From DASQFQ01 sp038327685 (GTDB lineage: Bacteria > Actinomycetota > Thermoleophilia > Solirubrobacterales > Solirubrobacteraceae): a stretch of DNA of 23,635 nt. Of the stretch, positions 1 to 6,941 are shown piece after piece. The stretch covers positions 1-23,635 of the forward strand of contig JBBQLH010000067.1 in assembly GCA_038327685.1 (NCBI GenBank), written 5' to 3'. The notes below the pieces were generated by a model that saw only the letters and a program-made list of their open reading frames with translations, was not told the origin of the DNA and made no database searches. A program made the position numbers and the translations under genes. How positions within the stretch are numbered: position 1 is the stretch's first letter; the number at the start of each line of letters is the position of its first letter.

Positions 1-1
1 G

Positions 2-1198
2 CTGATGCAGACGGTGGCCGCCGACTCGTGCGCCCGCGCCCTGCAGTACGCCCCGACCGAGGGGCTCGAGGTCGTCAAGCGCTGCATCGTCGAGGTCATG
101 GCCGCGGAGGGCATCACGGGCATCGACACCGACGACCTCCTGGTCACCAGCGGCGGCCAGCAGGTGATCGACCTCGTCTGCAAGACGCTGATCGACCCGG
201 GCGACGTGATCGTCGCCGAGGCGCCGACCTACCCCGGCGCGGTGCCCGCCTTCTGCGCGTATGAGGCCGACGTGGTCCAGGTCGAGACCGATCGCGACGG
301 GATGCGTGTGGACGAGCTCGAGGAGACACTCGACCGGCTCGAGCGCGACGGGCGCACCCCGAAGTTCATCTACACGATCCCCAACTTCCAGAACCCGGCG
401 GGGGTGACGATGTCGCTGCCGCGCCGTGAGCGCCTGGTGCGGATCGCCGCCCAGCGCGAGCTGCTGGTGCTCGAGGACAACCCGTACGGGCTGCTGCGCT
501 ACGAGGGCGACCCCGTGCCGACGCTGCGCTCGCTGGACGGCGGGGAGTTCGTGATCTACCTCGGCACCTTCTCCAAGATCCTTTCCCCCGGGATCCGCCT
601 GGGCTGGGCGGCGGCGCCCCGGCCGGTGCTGGCGAAGATGAACATGGGCAAGCAGGCGACCGACCTCTGCACGTCGTCGCTGACCCAGCACTTCGTCGCC
701 GGCTTCTTCGAGGACGGCGACTGGCGGCGCTACCTGCAGGACCTCGTCGGCCTCTACCGCCGGCGGCGCGACGTGATGCTCGAGGCGCTGGAGGCGCACT
801 TCCCCGCCGAGGCGACCTGGACGCGTCCCGAAGGCGGCCTGTTCATCTGGGCGACGCTGCCCGACTACATCGACACGACCGACCTGCTGGCCCGGGGCCT
901 GCGCGACAACGTCGCCTTCGTGCCGGGCCGCGCGGCCTTCCTCGACGGGCGCGGCGGCTCGTCGATGCGCCTGAACTTCTCCGGCGTCAGCGAGGACGAC
1001 ATTCGCGAGGGCGTGCGCCGGATCGGCAAGGTCGTGGGCGAGCAGGTCGCGCTCTACGGGACGCTGACCGGCGCGGAGCCGGCGAAGCCGCGCGCGCGGG
1101 CCGAGGCGCCCAACCCGCCGGCCTCGGGCACCGCGCCGCCGCCCGCCGGCGAAGCCGCGTCGCCCAACGTGCTGCCGCTCCGCCGGCGCGCGCAGTGA
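2..1198 (+). CDS. PLP-dependent aminotransferase, fold type I (5'-truncated)
   Basis: A fold-type I aminotransferase of the class I/II family, similar to the 2-aminoadipate/aromatic (LysN/MocR-like) group. Visible motifs, numbered from the ATG at 5: ALQYAPTEG near the beginning (substrate/cofactor loop region), IPNFQNPAG (about 124-133), EDNPYG with the PLP-pyridine Asp and Tyr (157-162), FSKILSPGIRLGW with the Schiff-base Lys at 191, and a C-terminal SMRLNFSG whose Arg normally binds the substrate carboxylate. Family members have roughly 50-60 residues before ALQY, and the frame is open to the window edge, so the ATG at 5 is probably internal and the gene starts outside. The last 45 or so residues are a Pro/Ala-rich tail without a recognised domain. 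The stop overlaps the ddl start (GTGA), implying translational coupling. The substrate cannot be told; the link to ddl would suit an amino-acid role in wall synthesis, but that is inference. Confidence 0.85.
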   Translation: MMQTVAADSCARALQYAPTEGLEVVKRCIVEVMAAEGITGIDTDDLLVTSGGQQVIDLVCKTLIDPGDVIVAEAPTYPGAVPAFCAYEADVVQVETDRDGMRVDELEETLDRLERDGRTPKFIYTIPNFQNPAGVTMSLPRRERLVRIAAQRELLVLEDNPYGLLRYEGDPVPTLRSLDGGEFVIYLGTFSKILSPGIRLGWAAAPRPVLAKMNMGKQATDLCTSSLTQHFVAGFFEDGDWRRYLQDLVGLYRRRRDVMLEALEAHFPAEATWTRPEGGLFIWATLPDYIDTTDLLARGLRDNVAFVPGRAAFLDGRGGSSMRLNFSGVSEDDIREGVRRIGKVVGEQVALYGTLTGAEPAKPRARAEAPNPPASGTAPPPAGEAASPNVLPLRRRAQ

Positions 1199-2148
1199 GC
1201 CGGGTCGCGCTGCTCAAAGGCGGCCGCTCGCTGGAGCGCCAGGTCTCCCTGCGCTCGGGCGCGCAGGTCCAGGACGCGCTGGAGCGCCTCGGCCACGACG
1301 TGGACGCGATCGACGTCGGCCCGGACCTAGTCGACCGGCTCGAGGAGGCGCGCGCCGATGTCGCCTTCGTGGCGCTGCACGGCCGCGGCGGCGAGGACGG
1401 CACGGTCCAGGAGCTGCTCGACCTCGTCGGGCTGCCCTACACCGGCTCCGGCCCCGCCGCCTGCATCCGCTGCATGGACAAGGTCATCTCCAAGCACGCG
1501 ATGCGCGACGCCGGGATCCCGACGCCCGACTTCTATTCGTTCAGCGAGACCGCGTTCAGCGAGCTCGGGGCCGCCAGAGCGCTGCCCGCGATCGAGGCGC
1601 GCCTGGAGTTCCCGGTCGTGGTCAAGCCCGCCGGCCAGGGCTCCGCCCTCGGGATCAAGTTCGCCGCCACGGCGGCCGACGTGCCGAGCGCGCTCGTCGC
1701 TGCCTTCTCCTACGACACGCGCGTGATCCTCGAGCGCCACGTCGCCGGGCGCGACCTCGCGGTCGCGGTCATCGACGGCCCGGATGGCCCCGAGGCGCTC
1801 CCACTCGTCGAGGCGATCCCGGTCGACGAGGACTTCTACGACTTCGAAGCCCGCTACGAGATCGGACGCACCGATTTCCGGTGTCCTGCGGAGGTGGGCG
1901 CTTCTGTGACCGCCTCGGCGCAGGAGCTGGCGCTCGCCGTCTACCGGCTGCTCGGCTGTTACGGCTTCGCGCGCGTCGACCTCATGCTCGACGCGTCCAG
2001 CGGCGAGCTACAGGTGCTCGAGGCCAACGCGATCCCCGGCCTCACCGGGACCTCGTTGCTCCCCCAGGCCGCCGAGGCCGCGGGGATCTCCTTCGACGCG
2101 CTGATCGAGCGCGTGCTGGACCTGGCGCTGGCGCGGACGCCCGCCTGA
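1195..2148 (+). CDS. ddl: D-alanine--D-alanine ligase
   Basis: ATP-grasp ligase that makes D-Ala-D-Ala for peptidoglycan stem peptides in the cytoplasm. It is 317 aa, close to the usual 300-370. The N-terminal GGRSLERQVSLRSG is the Ddl substrate-binding signature, followed by ALHGRGGEDGTVQ (about 60-72), YTGSGP, KPAGQGSALG (ATP-grasp lysine loop) and the C-terminal EANAIPGLTGTSLLPQAA carrying metal- and D-Ala-binding residues. The GTG start lies in a 4-bp GTGA overlap with the aminotransferase stop. The gene ends 9 bp from the convergent end of the next gene; both stops sit in the perfect palindrome AGCCCGCGGGCT (2148-2159). I see no separate promoter. It lies away from an mur/fts cluster, so whether this is the only Ddl in the genome is unknown. 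Confidence 0.93.
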   Translation: MSRVALLKGGRSLERQVSLRSGAQVQDALERLGHDVDAIDVGPDLVDRLEEARADVAFVALHGRGGEDGTVQELLDLVGLPYTGSGPAACIRCMDKVISKHAMRDAGIPTPDFYSFSETAFSELGAARALPAIEARLEFPVVVKPAGQGSALGIKFAATAADVPSALVAAFSYDTRVILERHVAGRDLAVAVIDGPDGPEALPLVEAIPVDEDFYDFEARYEIGRTDFRCPAEVGASVTASAQELALAVYRLLGCYGFARVDLMLDASSGELQVLEANAIPGLTGTSLLPQAAEAAGISFDALIERVLDLALARTPA

Positions 2149-2157
2149 GCCCGCGGG

Positions 2158-2649
2158 CTACTCCTCGCCGGCCTGGAAGTCTTCGGGCGAGACCTGGTCG
2201 AGGAACTCCTTGAACTTGTCCACGACCTCCTCGGTGTCCTCGACCTCGTGCTCGAACTCGATCGCGGACTCGGCGATCACGTCCTCGGCGGCGAAGATCG
2301 GGGCGCCGGAGCGCACGGCGAGCGCGAGCGCGTCGCTCGGGCGCGAGTCGATCTCGACCTCGCGGCCGTTGATCGCGAGCGTGATCGACGCGTAGAAGGT
2401 GTTCTCGCGCAGCTCGGTCACCGACACGCGGGTGCACGCGACCTCGAGCTCGCCGAGCATGTCGAACAGCAGGTCGTGCGTCATCGGCCGCGGCGTCGAG
2501 GCGCCCTGGAGCTTCATCAGGATCGCGGCCGCCTCGGGGTGCCCGATCCAGATCGGGAGGAACTTGTTCGTGTCGACGGCCTTGAGCAACACGATCGGCT
2601 GCTTGCCCACCATGTCGAAGCTCACGCCGTAGATGACCATCTCCTGCAA
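2158..2649 (-). CDS. Bifunctional nuclease family protein (DUF151/BFN)
   Basis: Protein of 163 aa in the DUF151 (BFN) family. The family is named for DNase/RNase activity reported for plant members; bacterial roles are poorly known. The typical run is clear: IVLLKAVDTNKFLPIWIG (about 19-36), then EAAAILMKLQG, RPMTHDLL, FYASITL and IDSRPSDALALAVRSGAPIF. The C-terminal 40 residues are acidic. I chose the TTG start at 2649 because GAGGAG lies 5 nt upstream, whereas the in-frame ATG at 2640 has AGGAG directly abutting it, which is too close. A TATACT hexamer about 30 bp upstream is a likely -10 box. The STAS gene lies upstream on the same strand with an 83-bp gap, so the two may or may not be cotranscribed. 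Confidence 0.9.
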   Translation of the reverse strand: MQEMVIYGVSFDMVGKQPIVLLKAVDTNKFLPIWIGHPEAAAILMKLQGASTPRPMTHDLLFDMLGELEVACTRVSVTELRENTFYASITLAINGREVEIDSRPSDALALAVRSGAPIFAAEDVIAESAIEFEHEVEDTEEVVDKFKEFLDQVSPEDFQAGEE

Positions 2650-2677
2650 AGCGGCTCCTCGGGCTCCGGGTCGGGCA

Positions 2678-2683
2678 AGTATA
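2678..2683 (-). promoter_or_regulatory. Candidate -10 box for the bifunctional nuclease gene
   Basis: TATACT on the minus strand, five of six matches to TATAAT, in the 83-bp gap upstream of the TTG start. No good TTGACA-like -35 is visible at 16-18 bp; GGGAAC sits 15 bp upstream. Assigned from position and match only. Confidence 0.35.
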
Positions 2684-2732
2684 GGCGCGAGGAGGCGCGT
2701 TCCCGGTGGCCCCGGGGAGAGCGCGCCGGGCC

Positions 2733-3131
2733 TCAGCCCGAGACGTGCTCGATGGCCTCAGCGCGGGTCTCGACGAGGTCGAGCACCTTCGCCAGCCCGC
2801 CGCTCTCGAAGACCAGCATCACGTAGGAGGCGGGGTCGAGGGCGAGGGCCATCCTCCCGTCCTCGGGGAGCCGCTGCTTGGCGTGCACGATCGCGGCCAG
2901 CGCGACGGAGTCGACGAAGGAGATCGCGGACAGGTCGACGACGAGCCTGTGCCTTCCCGCGTCGATCGCGGCGGCGAGGCGATCGCGGAGGGCGGGAGCG
3001 GTGTCGATGTCGAGCTCGCCCGTGACCGCGACGACGAGCCCGGAGGGCTCGAAGGTCTCCTCGGTCAACTCGATGCCGCGCGGTTCACCGCTCGTGGTGG
3101 TCACGAGCACGGCCTGCTTTTCGATCGTCAT
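2733..3131 (-). CDS. STAS-domain protein, anti-sigma-factor-antagonist-like, with altered phosphosite
   Basis: A 132-aa protein with one STAS domain (about 28-125), recognisable from LVVAVTGELDIDTAPALRDR, HRLVVDLSAISFVDS and GGLAKVLDLV. Canonical antagonists (SpoIIAA, RsbV) bind an anti-sigma factor and are switched off by phosphorylation of a serine in the D-S-[S/T]-G-L loop. Here the loop reads D74-S75-V76-A77-L78, so the residue at the phosphosite is Val and the Gly is Ala. It may be constitutively active, regulated differently, or bind another partner. About 25 N-terminal residues precede the fold. ATG start with AAGGA 7 nt upstream. No anti-sigma kinase or sigma gene is adjacent. Confidence 0.85.
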   Translation of the reverse strand: MTIEKQAVLVTTTSGEPRGIELTEETFEPSGLVVAVTGELDIDTAPALRDRLAAAIDAGRHRLVVDLSAISFVDSVALAAIVHAKQRLPEDGRMALALDPASYVMLVFESGGLAKVLDLVETRAEAIEHVSG

Positions 3132-3184
3132 ACAGGTTCCTTCGACAAGAACGCCGGATGGCTTTACCGCAACGGATTGGCGAT

Positions 3185-3206
3185 CGGCGATGGTCCTGCG
3201 TCGCCG
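3185..3206. other. Small hairpin after the envelope operon
   Basis: CGGCGA and TCGCCG form a 6-bp inverted repeat with a 10-nt spacer, 29-50 bp past the stop of the last operon gene in the 103-bp gap before the STAS gene. No T-run follows, so it is at best a weak or factor-assisted terminator. Nothing else is obvious in this gap. Confidence 0.25.
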
Positions 3207-3234
3207 TGCTCGGTGAGCGCCGCGAGGTTGAAGC

Positions 3235-4446
3235 TCACGGCGTCCCGGGGCCGAGCAGCGACTCGACGCTCGTTCGGAGCCAACGCACGTCGTTGACCAT
3301 GTGCGGGTGGCGTTGCAGGTTCCCGGTCGTGTGCATGGTCCACCAGGCGATGCCGATCGCCTCTAACGTTTCCCGAGTCGGTGCGATGCCCAGCTCGTGC
3401 CAGTAGCCCCTCGCGGCATCGGTGAACAGGGGCAGTTCCCACGGCCGTTCTCGCATCAGCTCGCCGAAGCTCTTGCGCGTAGAGAAGACGTGCGCGGACG
3501 CGACGAGGTGGAGCAGGTCGGTGCCGGGTACGCCCGAGGGGTGCCATGCGTCCCAGTCGACCACGCCGGCCAGCAGGCCGCGCTCGACCAGCAGGTTCCC
3601 GAGCCACAGGTCGCCGTGGCGGAGCACTGACGGGAGCGTTGCGATCACCGGCGCCGCGCGCGCCTCGAGATCGCGCAGTGGCTTCCGGAACCGCGGGAGC
3701 CGCTCGATGAGGCTCGCGATGTCGGACGCGAATGCGGTCGGTGGACTCGCACCGCGCGGGAGGCGGGCGCAGAAGTTCGCGACCTCGACCGCGAGCTCTG
3801 GGCCCAGCGCGTCGGGGCGGCGGCCGGGCAGCAGCGTCTCTGTCGTCCATGCCACCGCACCCGCGTCGCCTCGTCCCAGAAGCCGGGGCACATGAGGGAG
3901 CGCGAGCGGCTCGAGCTGAGCGAGCGCGTCGGCGGCTTGCAACGGCTCGGCCGGCGACCCGCCTCGAGCGACGCGAAGCACCGTCCGCTGGCCTCCTTCG
4001 AGCTGCCCACGTGCGTTGATCTGGTCACCGGCGCCGAAGTGCATGCAGTGCACCCGTTGCGTCAGGCCCGCGGCCGTGGCTGCGATGTCGATCACTCGCG
4101 GAATGCGAACGTCGGTCGTCAGCTCGACGAGAAGGCCGGCCCGCAGCCAGGACAGCGTCCGCGGCAGCCGGCGCGCCTGGACGAAGTCGGGCGACCAGCG
4201 GTGAACGCCAACGACCGAGAGCTGGCCAGGAGGCCTCGCGCGGAGCCGCGCGAGCGCTCGCGCGCGCCGGGCGGCGTACCGCACGAGCCCGGCCCCCGCA
4301 GGCGTCCAGGTGGGCTCACGGCCCCATACGCTGCTCTTTCCCGCGGTCAGTTCTTCCGGATCGACGTTCCAGTCGCTGCCGGCCTCGCAGATGGCGCCAT
4401 CGGCGTCAGCTGGGAGCAGCAGCGCAGCGAGGTCCTGGAAGCTCAC
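3235..4446 (-). CDS. APH/choline-kinase-fold phosphotransferase with unknown N-terminal region
   Basis: A 403-aa protein. The C-terminal two thirds match the APH (PF01636-type) kinase fold: an N-lobe strand TVLRVARGG (about 155-163), hinge-like TTETLLPGRR, the catalytic loop HGDLWLGN (His277, Asp279, Asn284), and the metal site VVDWDAW (Asp297). Members phosphorylate small molecules such as aminoglycosides, choline or sugars; the substrate here is unknown. The N-lobe has Arg158 where many kinases have the ATP lysine, but alignment is needed to be sure. Residues 1-140 resemble nothing I recognise; they are Arg/Trp-rich with GLLVELTTDVRIPRVIDI. The GTG start overlaps the upstream stop by 4 bp (GTGA); a longer in-frame reading exists but would overlap the neighbour by 135 bp. 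Last gene of a four-gene operon with a flippase, so a glycan or lipid-linked substrate is more likely than antibiotic resistance. That is inference. Confidence 0.75.
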   Translation of the reverse strand: MSFQDLAALLLPADADGAICEAGSDWNVDPEELTAGKSSVWGREPTWTPAGAGLVRYAARRARALARLRARPPGQLSVVGVHRWSPDFVQARRLPRTLSWLRAGLLVELTTDVRIPRVIDIAATAAGLTQRVHCMHFGAGDQINARGQLEGGQRTVLRVARGGSPAEPLQAADALAQLEPLALPHVPRLLGRGDAGAVAWTTETLLPGRRPDALGPELAVEVANFCARLPRGASPPTAFASDIASLIERLPRFRKPLRDLEARAAPVIATLPSVLRHGDLWLGNLLVERGLLAGVVDWDAWHPSGVPGTDLLHLVASAHVFSTRKSFGELMRERPWELPLFTDAARGYWHELGIAPTRETLEAIGIAWWTMHTTGNLQRHPHMVNDVRWLRTSVESLLGPGTP

Positions 4447-5444
4447 CAGCCGCGCCGCGCCTTGAAACCGCGCCAGACGATCGCCGATACCGCCGCCACG
4501 CTCGTCGTCAGGTCGCCCGTCGTCGGCACGATCGACGCGCCGAGCGGCTCGAAGGTGCTTTGGTAGGCCCTCCGCCACTGTTCGAGTCGCTCCGGCGTGT
4601 GCTCGCCCTTACGGGCGAAGAGCAGCGCCCCTGGCGCGTCGAGCACGACGATCTCGTCGGGCCACGGGACCAGCCGACCGAGCCGGCCGCCGAGGCCGCC
4701 CGCGTCCGACTCGACGGCGAGCGCCTCGAGCGGATGACGGTCGCACAGCACAATGTCGCCGCGCCACGCGTAGGCGTGGGCCATCCATGCCCGCCTCGCC
4801 GCCCGGAGCGGCCGGCGAAGCCGGTACTGGGCGAGGCGCGGACCGGCGGGGAGCAACGCCGCGGCGGCGCGGAGCATTCGCGCCCGGCGCGTCGCGGCCC
4901 GCCCGCCGGCCGATGACGATTCTCCGTTCCCCATGTAGATCGCAGTCACCCCAACGGGGATCTCCGCGCGGAGTCGGGTGATAACGCTGCCCTTGCCCGC
5001 GCCGTCGGGACCGAGGAGCGCGATCACCGGCCCGCGCCGCCTCGGTGCGAGCGGGAGCCGGCGCAAGAGCGCGACGCGGACGCGCTCGGCCGTGCCACGG
5101 CCTGCCTTCGCGCCGACGCGGTAGGCGGCGAAGCGCCGCAAGCTCCCCTCGTCGCGCGCATTCAGGTCCCAGCGCAATCGTGCGGGTACGAGGTTGAGAT
5201 CGAGCTTGAGCCAGCGGGCACGCTCGGGGTCGAAGGCGAGATGGAAACGATGGCCGCGGTGGCCGGCGACGGCGAGGCGATGGAAGCCCGCCGCCTCGAG
5301 CACGCGCTCAGCCGCTCGAGCGTCGCGGGCACGTACGAGGATGTCGACGTCGCCGCCCGGTCCCGGAGCGTCGATCGGCTGATCGCCGCGCGTGGCGAAC
5401 GCGATCCCTGCGGCCGTGAGCCGGTCAAGCGCCGCCCGGATCAT
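4443..5444 (-). CDS. Nucleotidyltransferase-like / P-loop (thymidylate-kinase-like) kinase fusion
   Basis: A 333-aa protein with two domains. Residues 1-105 look like a polymerase-beta-type nucleotidyltransferase: GGDVDILVRARD (Asp32 and Asp34 as candidate metal ligands), then AERVLEAAGF and KLDLNLV. Residues 139-333 look like a P-loop nucleoside-monophosphate-kinase domain: VIALLGPDGAGKGS is the Walker A loop (145-153), followed by a DRHP motif like the thymidylate-kinase DR(Y/H) site and EIVVLDAPGALLFARKGEH, similar to the substrate/lid segment. True thymidylate kinases are about 210 aa without an N-terminal partner, so dTMP kinase activity is not implied. The ATG start overlaps the flippase stop (ATGA), and the stop overlaps the APH-like start (GTGA). 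Such kinase-like proteins are often found in capsule or exopolysaccharide loci, with mostly unknown function. Confidence 0.72.
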   Translation of the reverse strand: MIRAALDRLTAAGIAFATRGDQPIDAPGPGGDVDILVRARDARAAERVLEAAGFHRLAVAGHRGHRFHLAFDPERARWLKLDLNLVPARLRWDLNARDEGSLRRFAAYRVGAKAGRGTAERVRVALLRRLPLAPRRRGPVIALLGPDGAGKGSVITRLRAEIPVGVTAIYMGNGESSSAGGRAATRRARMLRAAAALLPAGPRLAQYRLRRPLRAARRAWMAHAYAWRGDIVLCDRHPLEALAVESDAGGLGGRLGRLVPWPDEIVVLDAPGALLFARKGEHTPERLEQWRRAYQSTFEPLGASIVPTTGDLTTSVAAVSAIVWRGFKARRGW

Positions 5445-6934
5445 GTCGCCACCGCGGACCCGCCGCGCCCGGCCGCCAGGAGCGCCCGCGACTCGTGGAG
5501 GAAGTCGGCGTCGACGCGCCACAGCACCACAAGCCCGGCCGCGGCTCCGGCGACGACCGCCGCGACCAGCCGCAGTCCTTCGGGTCCGGTCAGGCCCCAT
5601 CGGACGGCGCCCGCGCCTACCCCGATGCCTCCGGCGAGCGCCAGCGCGGGGCGAACCGCCCGACCCAGGTCGGCGGTCCCCAAGCCGACGATGCGGGCCG
5701 CGACCGACTGCATCCCGGCGGCAAACGCCAGCGCGAGCGCGGCTTGGGTCCAGGCGACTGCGTCGATCCCGCCGTGACTCGCCGCCAGCAATAGAGCGGG
5801 GACGAGCAGCGCCAGCCGCACGAGCGCCACAGCGACCCCGAGCTCGGGCCGCCCGATGCCCTTATAGACGTCGATGGCGCCCGCGCCGAGTGCGCGCGCG
5901 GCGGCGTAGAGGGCGAGCGCCTCGAGCGGGACGGCGGCGGCGGCCCATTGCGGGCCGAAGACCACGGGGACCACCATCGGCGAGACCATGAACAGGCCGA
6001 CCCCGGCGGCGACTCCGTAGGCGCATTGGAGCCGCACGCTGGTGAGGTAGCCGCGCCTAAGACGGGCGGGGTCGGCGCGCGCCCGGCTGAACATCGGGAA
6101 GGCCACTGAGGACAGCACGGCGAAGACGCCGATGATGGCTACCTGGGGGAGCCGGAACGCAAGCGTGTAGACGCCCAGCGCCTCGGCGCCCAGCACGCTG
6201 CCCACGATCAGGTAGTCGACGTCGAAGATCAACGCGGCGAGCAGCGCCTGTCCGGCGGCCGGGCCGCCGTAGCCGAGCAGCCGGCGGGTGAGCGGCGGCG
6301 TAAGAGCGCGCGCGAAGCGGAAACCGGGGCGGTAGTCGCACAGCACCCACGCCGCGACGGTGCAGGCTGCGCCGCCGGCCACGTAGCCCCAGACGATCGC
6401 CCAAGCGCCGGCGCCCGTCGCGGCGAGCGCGATCGAGACGACGCCCTGTACCACGGTGCGCGACAGTTCGGTGAGGAGCACACGGCGGAAAGCGAGCGCC
6501 CGGCGCAGCAGAGCGACGGGCACCTGGCGCAGCGCGCTCACCAGCAGTGCGGCCGAGAGCACGCGGAACATGGGCTCGACTTCGGCCGTGCCGAAGAAGG
6601 CCGCGACCGAGGGAGCGGCCAGCAGTCCGGCGCCCGCGAGCACCGCGCCGGTGGCGGCGCAGAGGACGAGAGCGCCGTCCTGCAGACGCTCGTCACGTTC
6701 GAAGTACACGAGCGCCTGAGCGACACCCAGATCGGTCACATACTCGGCGAAGGTCACGAACACGAGGGCCAGCCCGACCAAGCCGAACTCGGCGGGGGTC
6801 AACAAGCGGGCGAGGACGATCGTCGCGACGAGTGTGAGGCCGCGCCCGAAGGCGAAGGAGAGCGCCTGCCACAGCACGCCGCGGACCGCGAGCCGCGACA
6901 GCCCGGCTGGCGCGCTCGGTACTGGGGCCGTCAT
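5441..6934 (-). CDS. Polysaccharide flippase, Wzx/MOP superfamily
   Basis: A 497-aa integral membrane protein with many hydrophobic helices (12-14 expected). The N-terminus RLAVRGVLWQALSFAFGRG followed by TIVLARLLTPAEFGLVGLA is the hallmark of lipopolysaccharide/teichuronic-acid type flippases (Wzx, TuaB-like). Later GVYTLAFRLPQ and YLTSVRLQCAYGVAAGVGLF also fit. Such proteins move undecaprenyl-linked oligosaccharides across the cytoplasmic membrane. The ATG at 6934 is 7 bp after the upstream gene's stop and gives a normal family length; an upstream in-frame extension would overlap that gene and is rejected. The downstream kinase start overlaps its stop. It is the best clue that the operon handles an envelope glycan, although no glycosyltransferase lies within the operon itself. 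Confidence 0.88.
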   Translation of the reverse strand: MTAPVPSAPAGLSRLAVRGVLWQALSFAFGRGLTLVATIVLARLLTPAEFGLVGLALVFVTFAEYVTDLGVAQALVYFERDERLQDGALVLCAATGAVLAGAGLLAAPSVAAFFGTAEVEPMFRVLSAALLVSALRQVPVALLRRALAFRRVLLTELSRTVVQGVVSIALAATGAGAWAIVWGYVAGGAACTVAAWVLCDYRPGFRFARALTPPLTRRLLGYGGPAAGQALLAALIFDVDYLIVGSVLGAEALGVYTLAFRLPQVAIIGVFAVLSSVAFPMFSRARADPARLRRGYLTSVRLQCAYGVAAGVGLFMVSPMVVPVVFGPQWAAAAVPLEALALYAAARALGAGAIDVYKGIGRPELGVAVALVRLALLVPALLLAASHGGIDAVAWTQAALALAFAAGMQSVAARIVGLGTADLGRAVRPALALAGGIGVGAGAVRWGLTGPEGLRLVAAVVAGAAAGLVVLWRVDADFLHESRALLAAGRGGSAVAT

Positions 6935-6941
6935 CGCGGCC

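Noticed and set aside
2148..2159. Palindrome AGCCCGCGGGCT across both convergent stops as a bidirectional terminator
   Set aside because: It has no loop bases and no flanking T-run, so an RNA hairpin would be poor.
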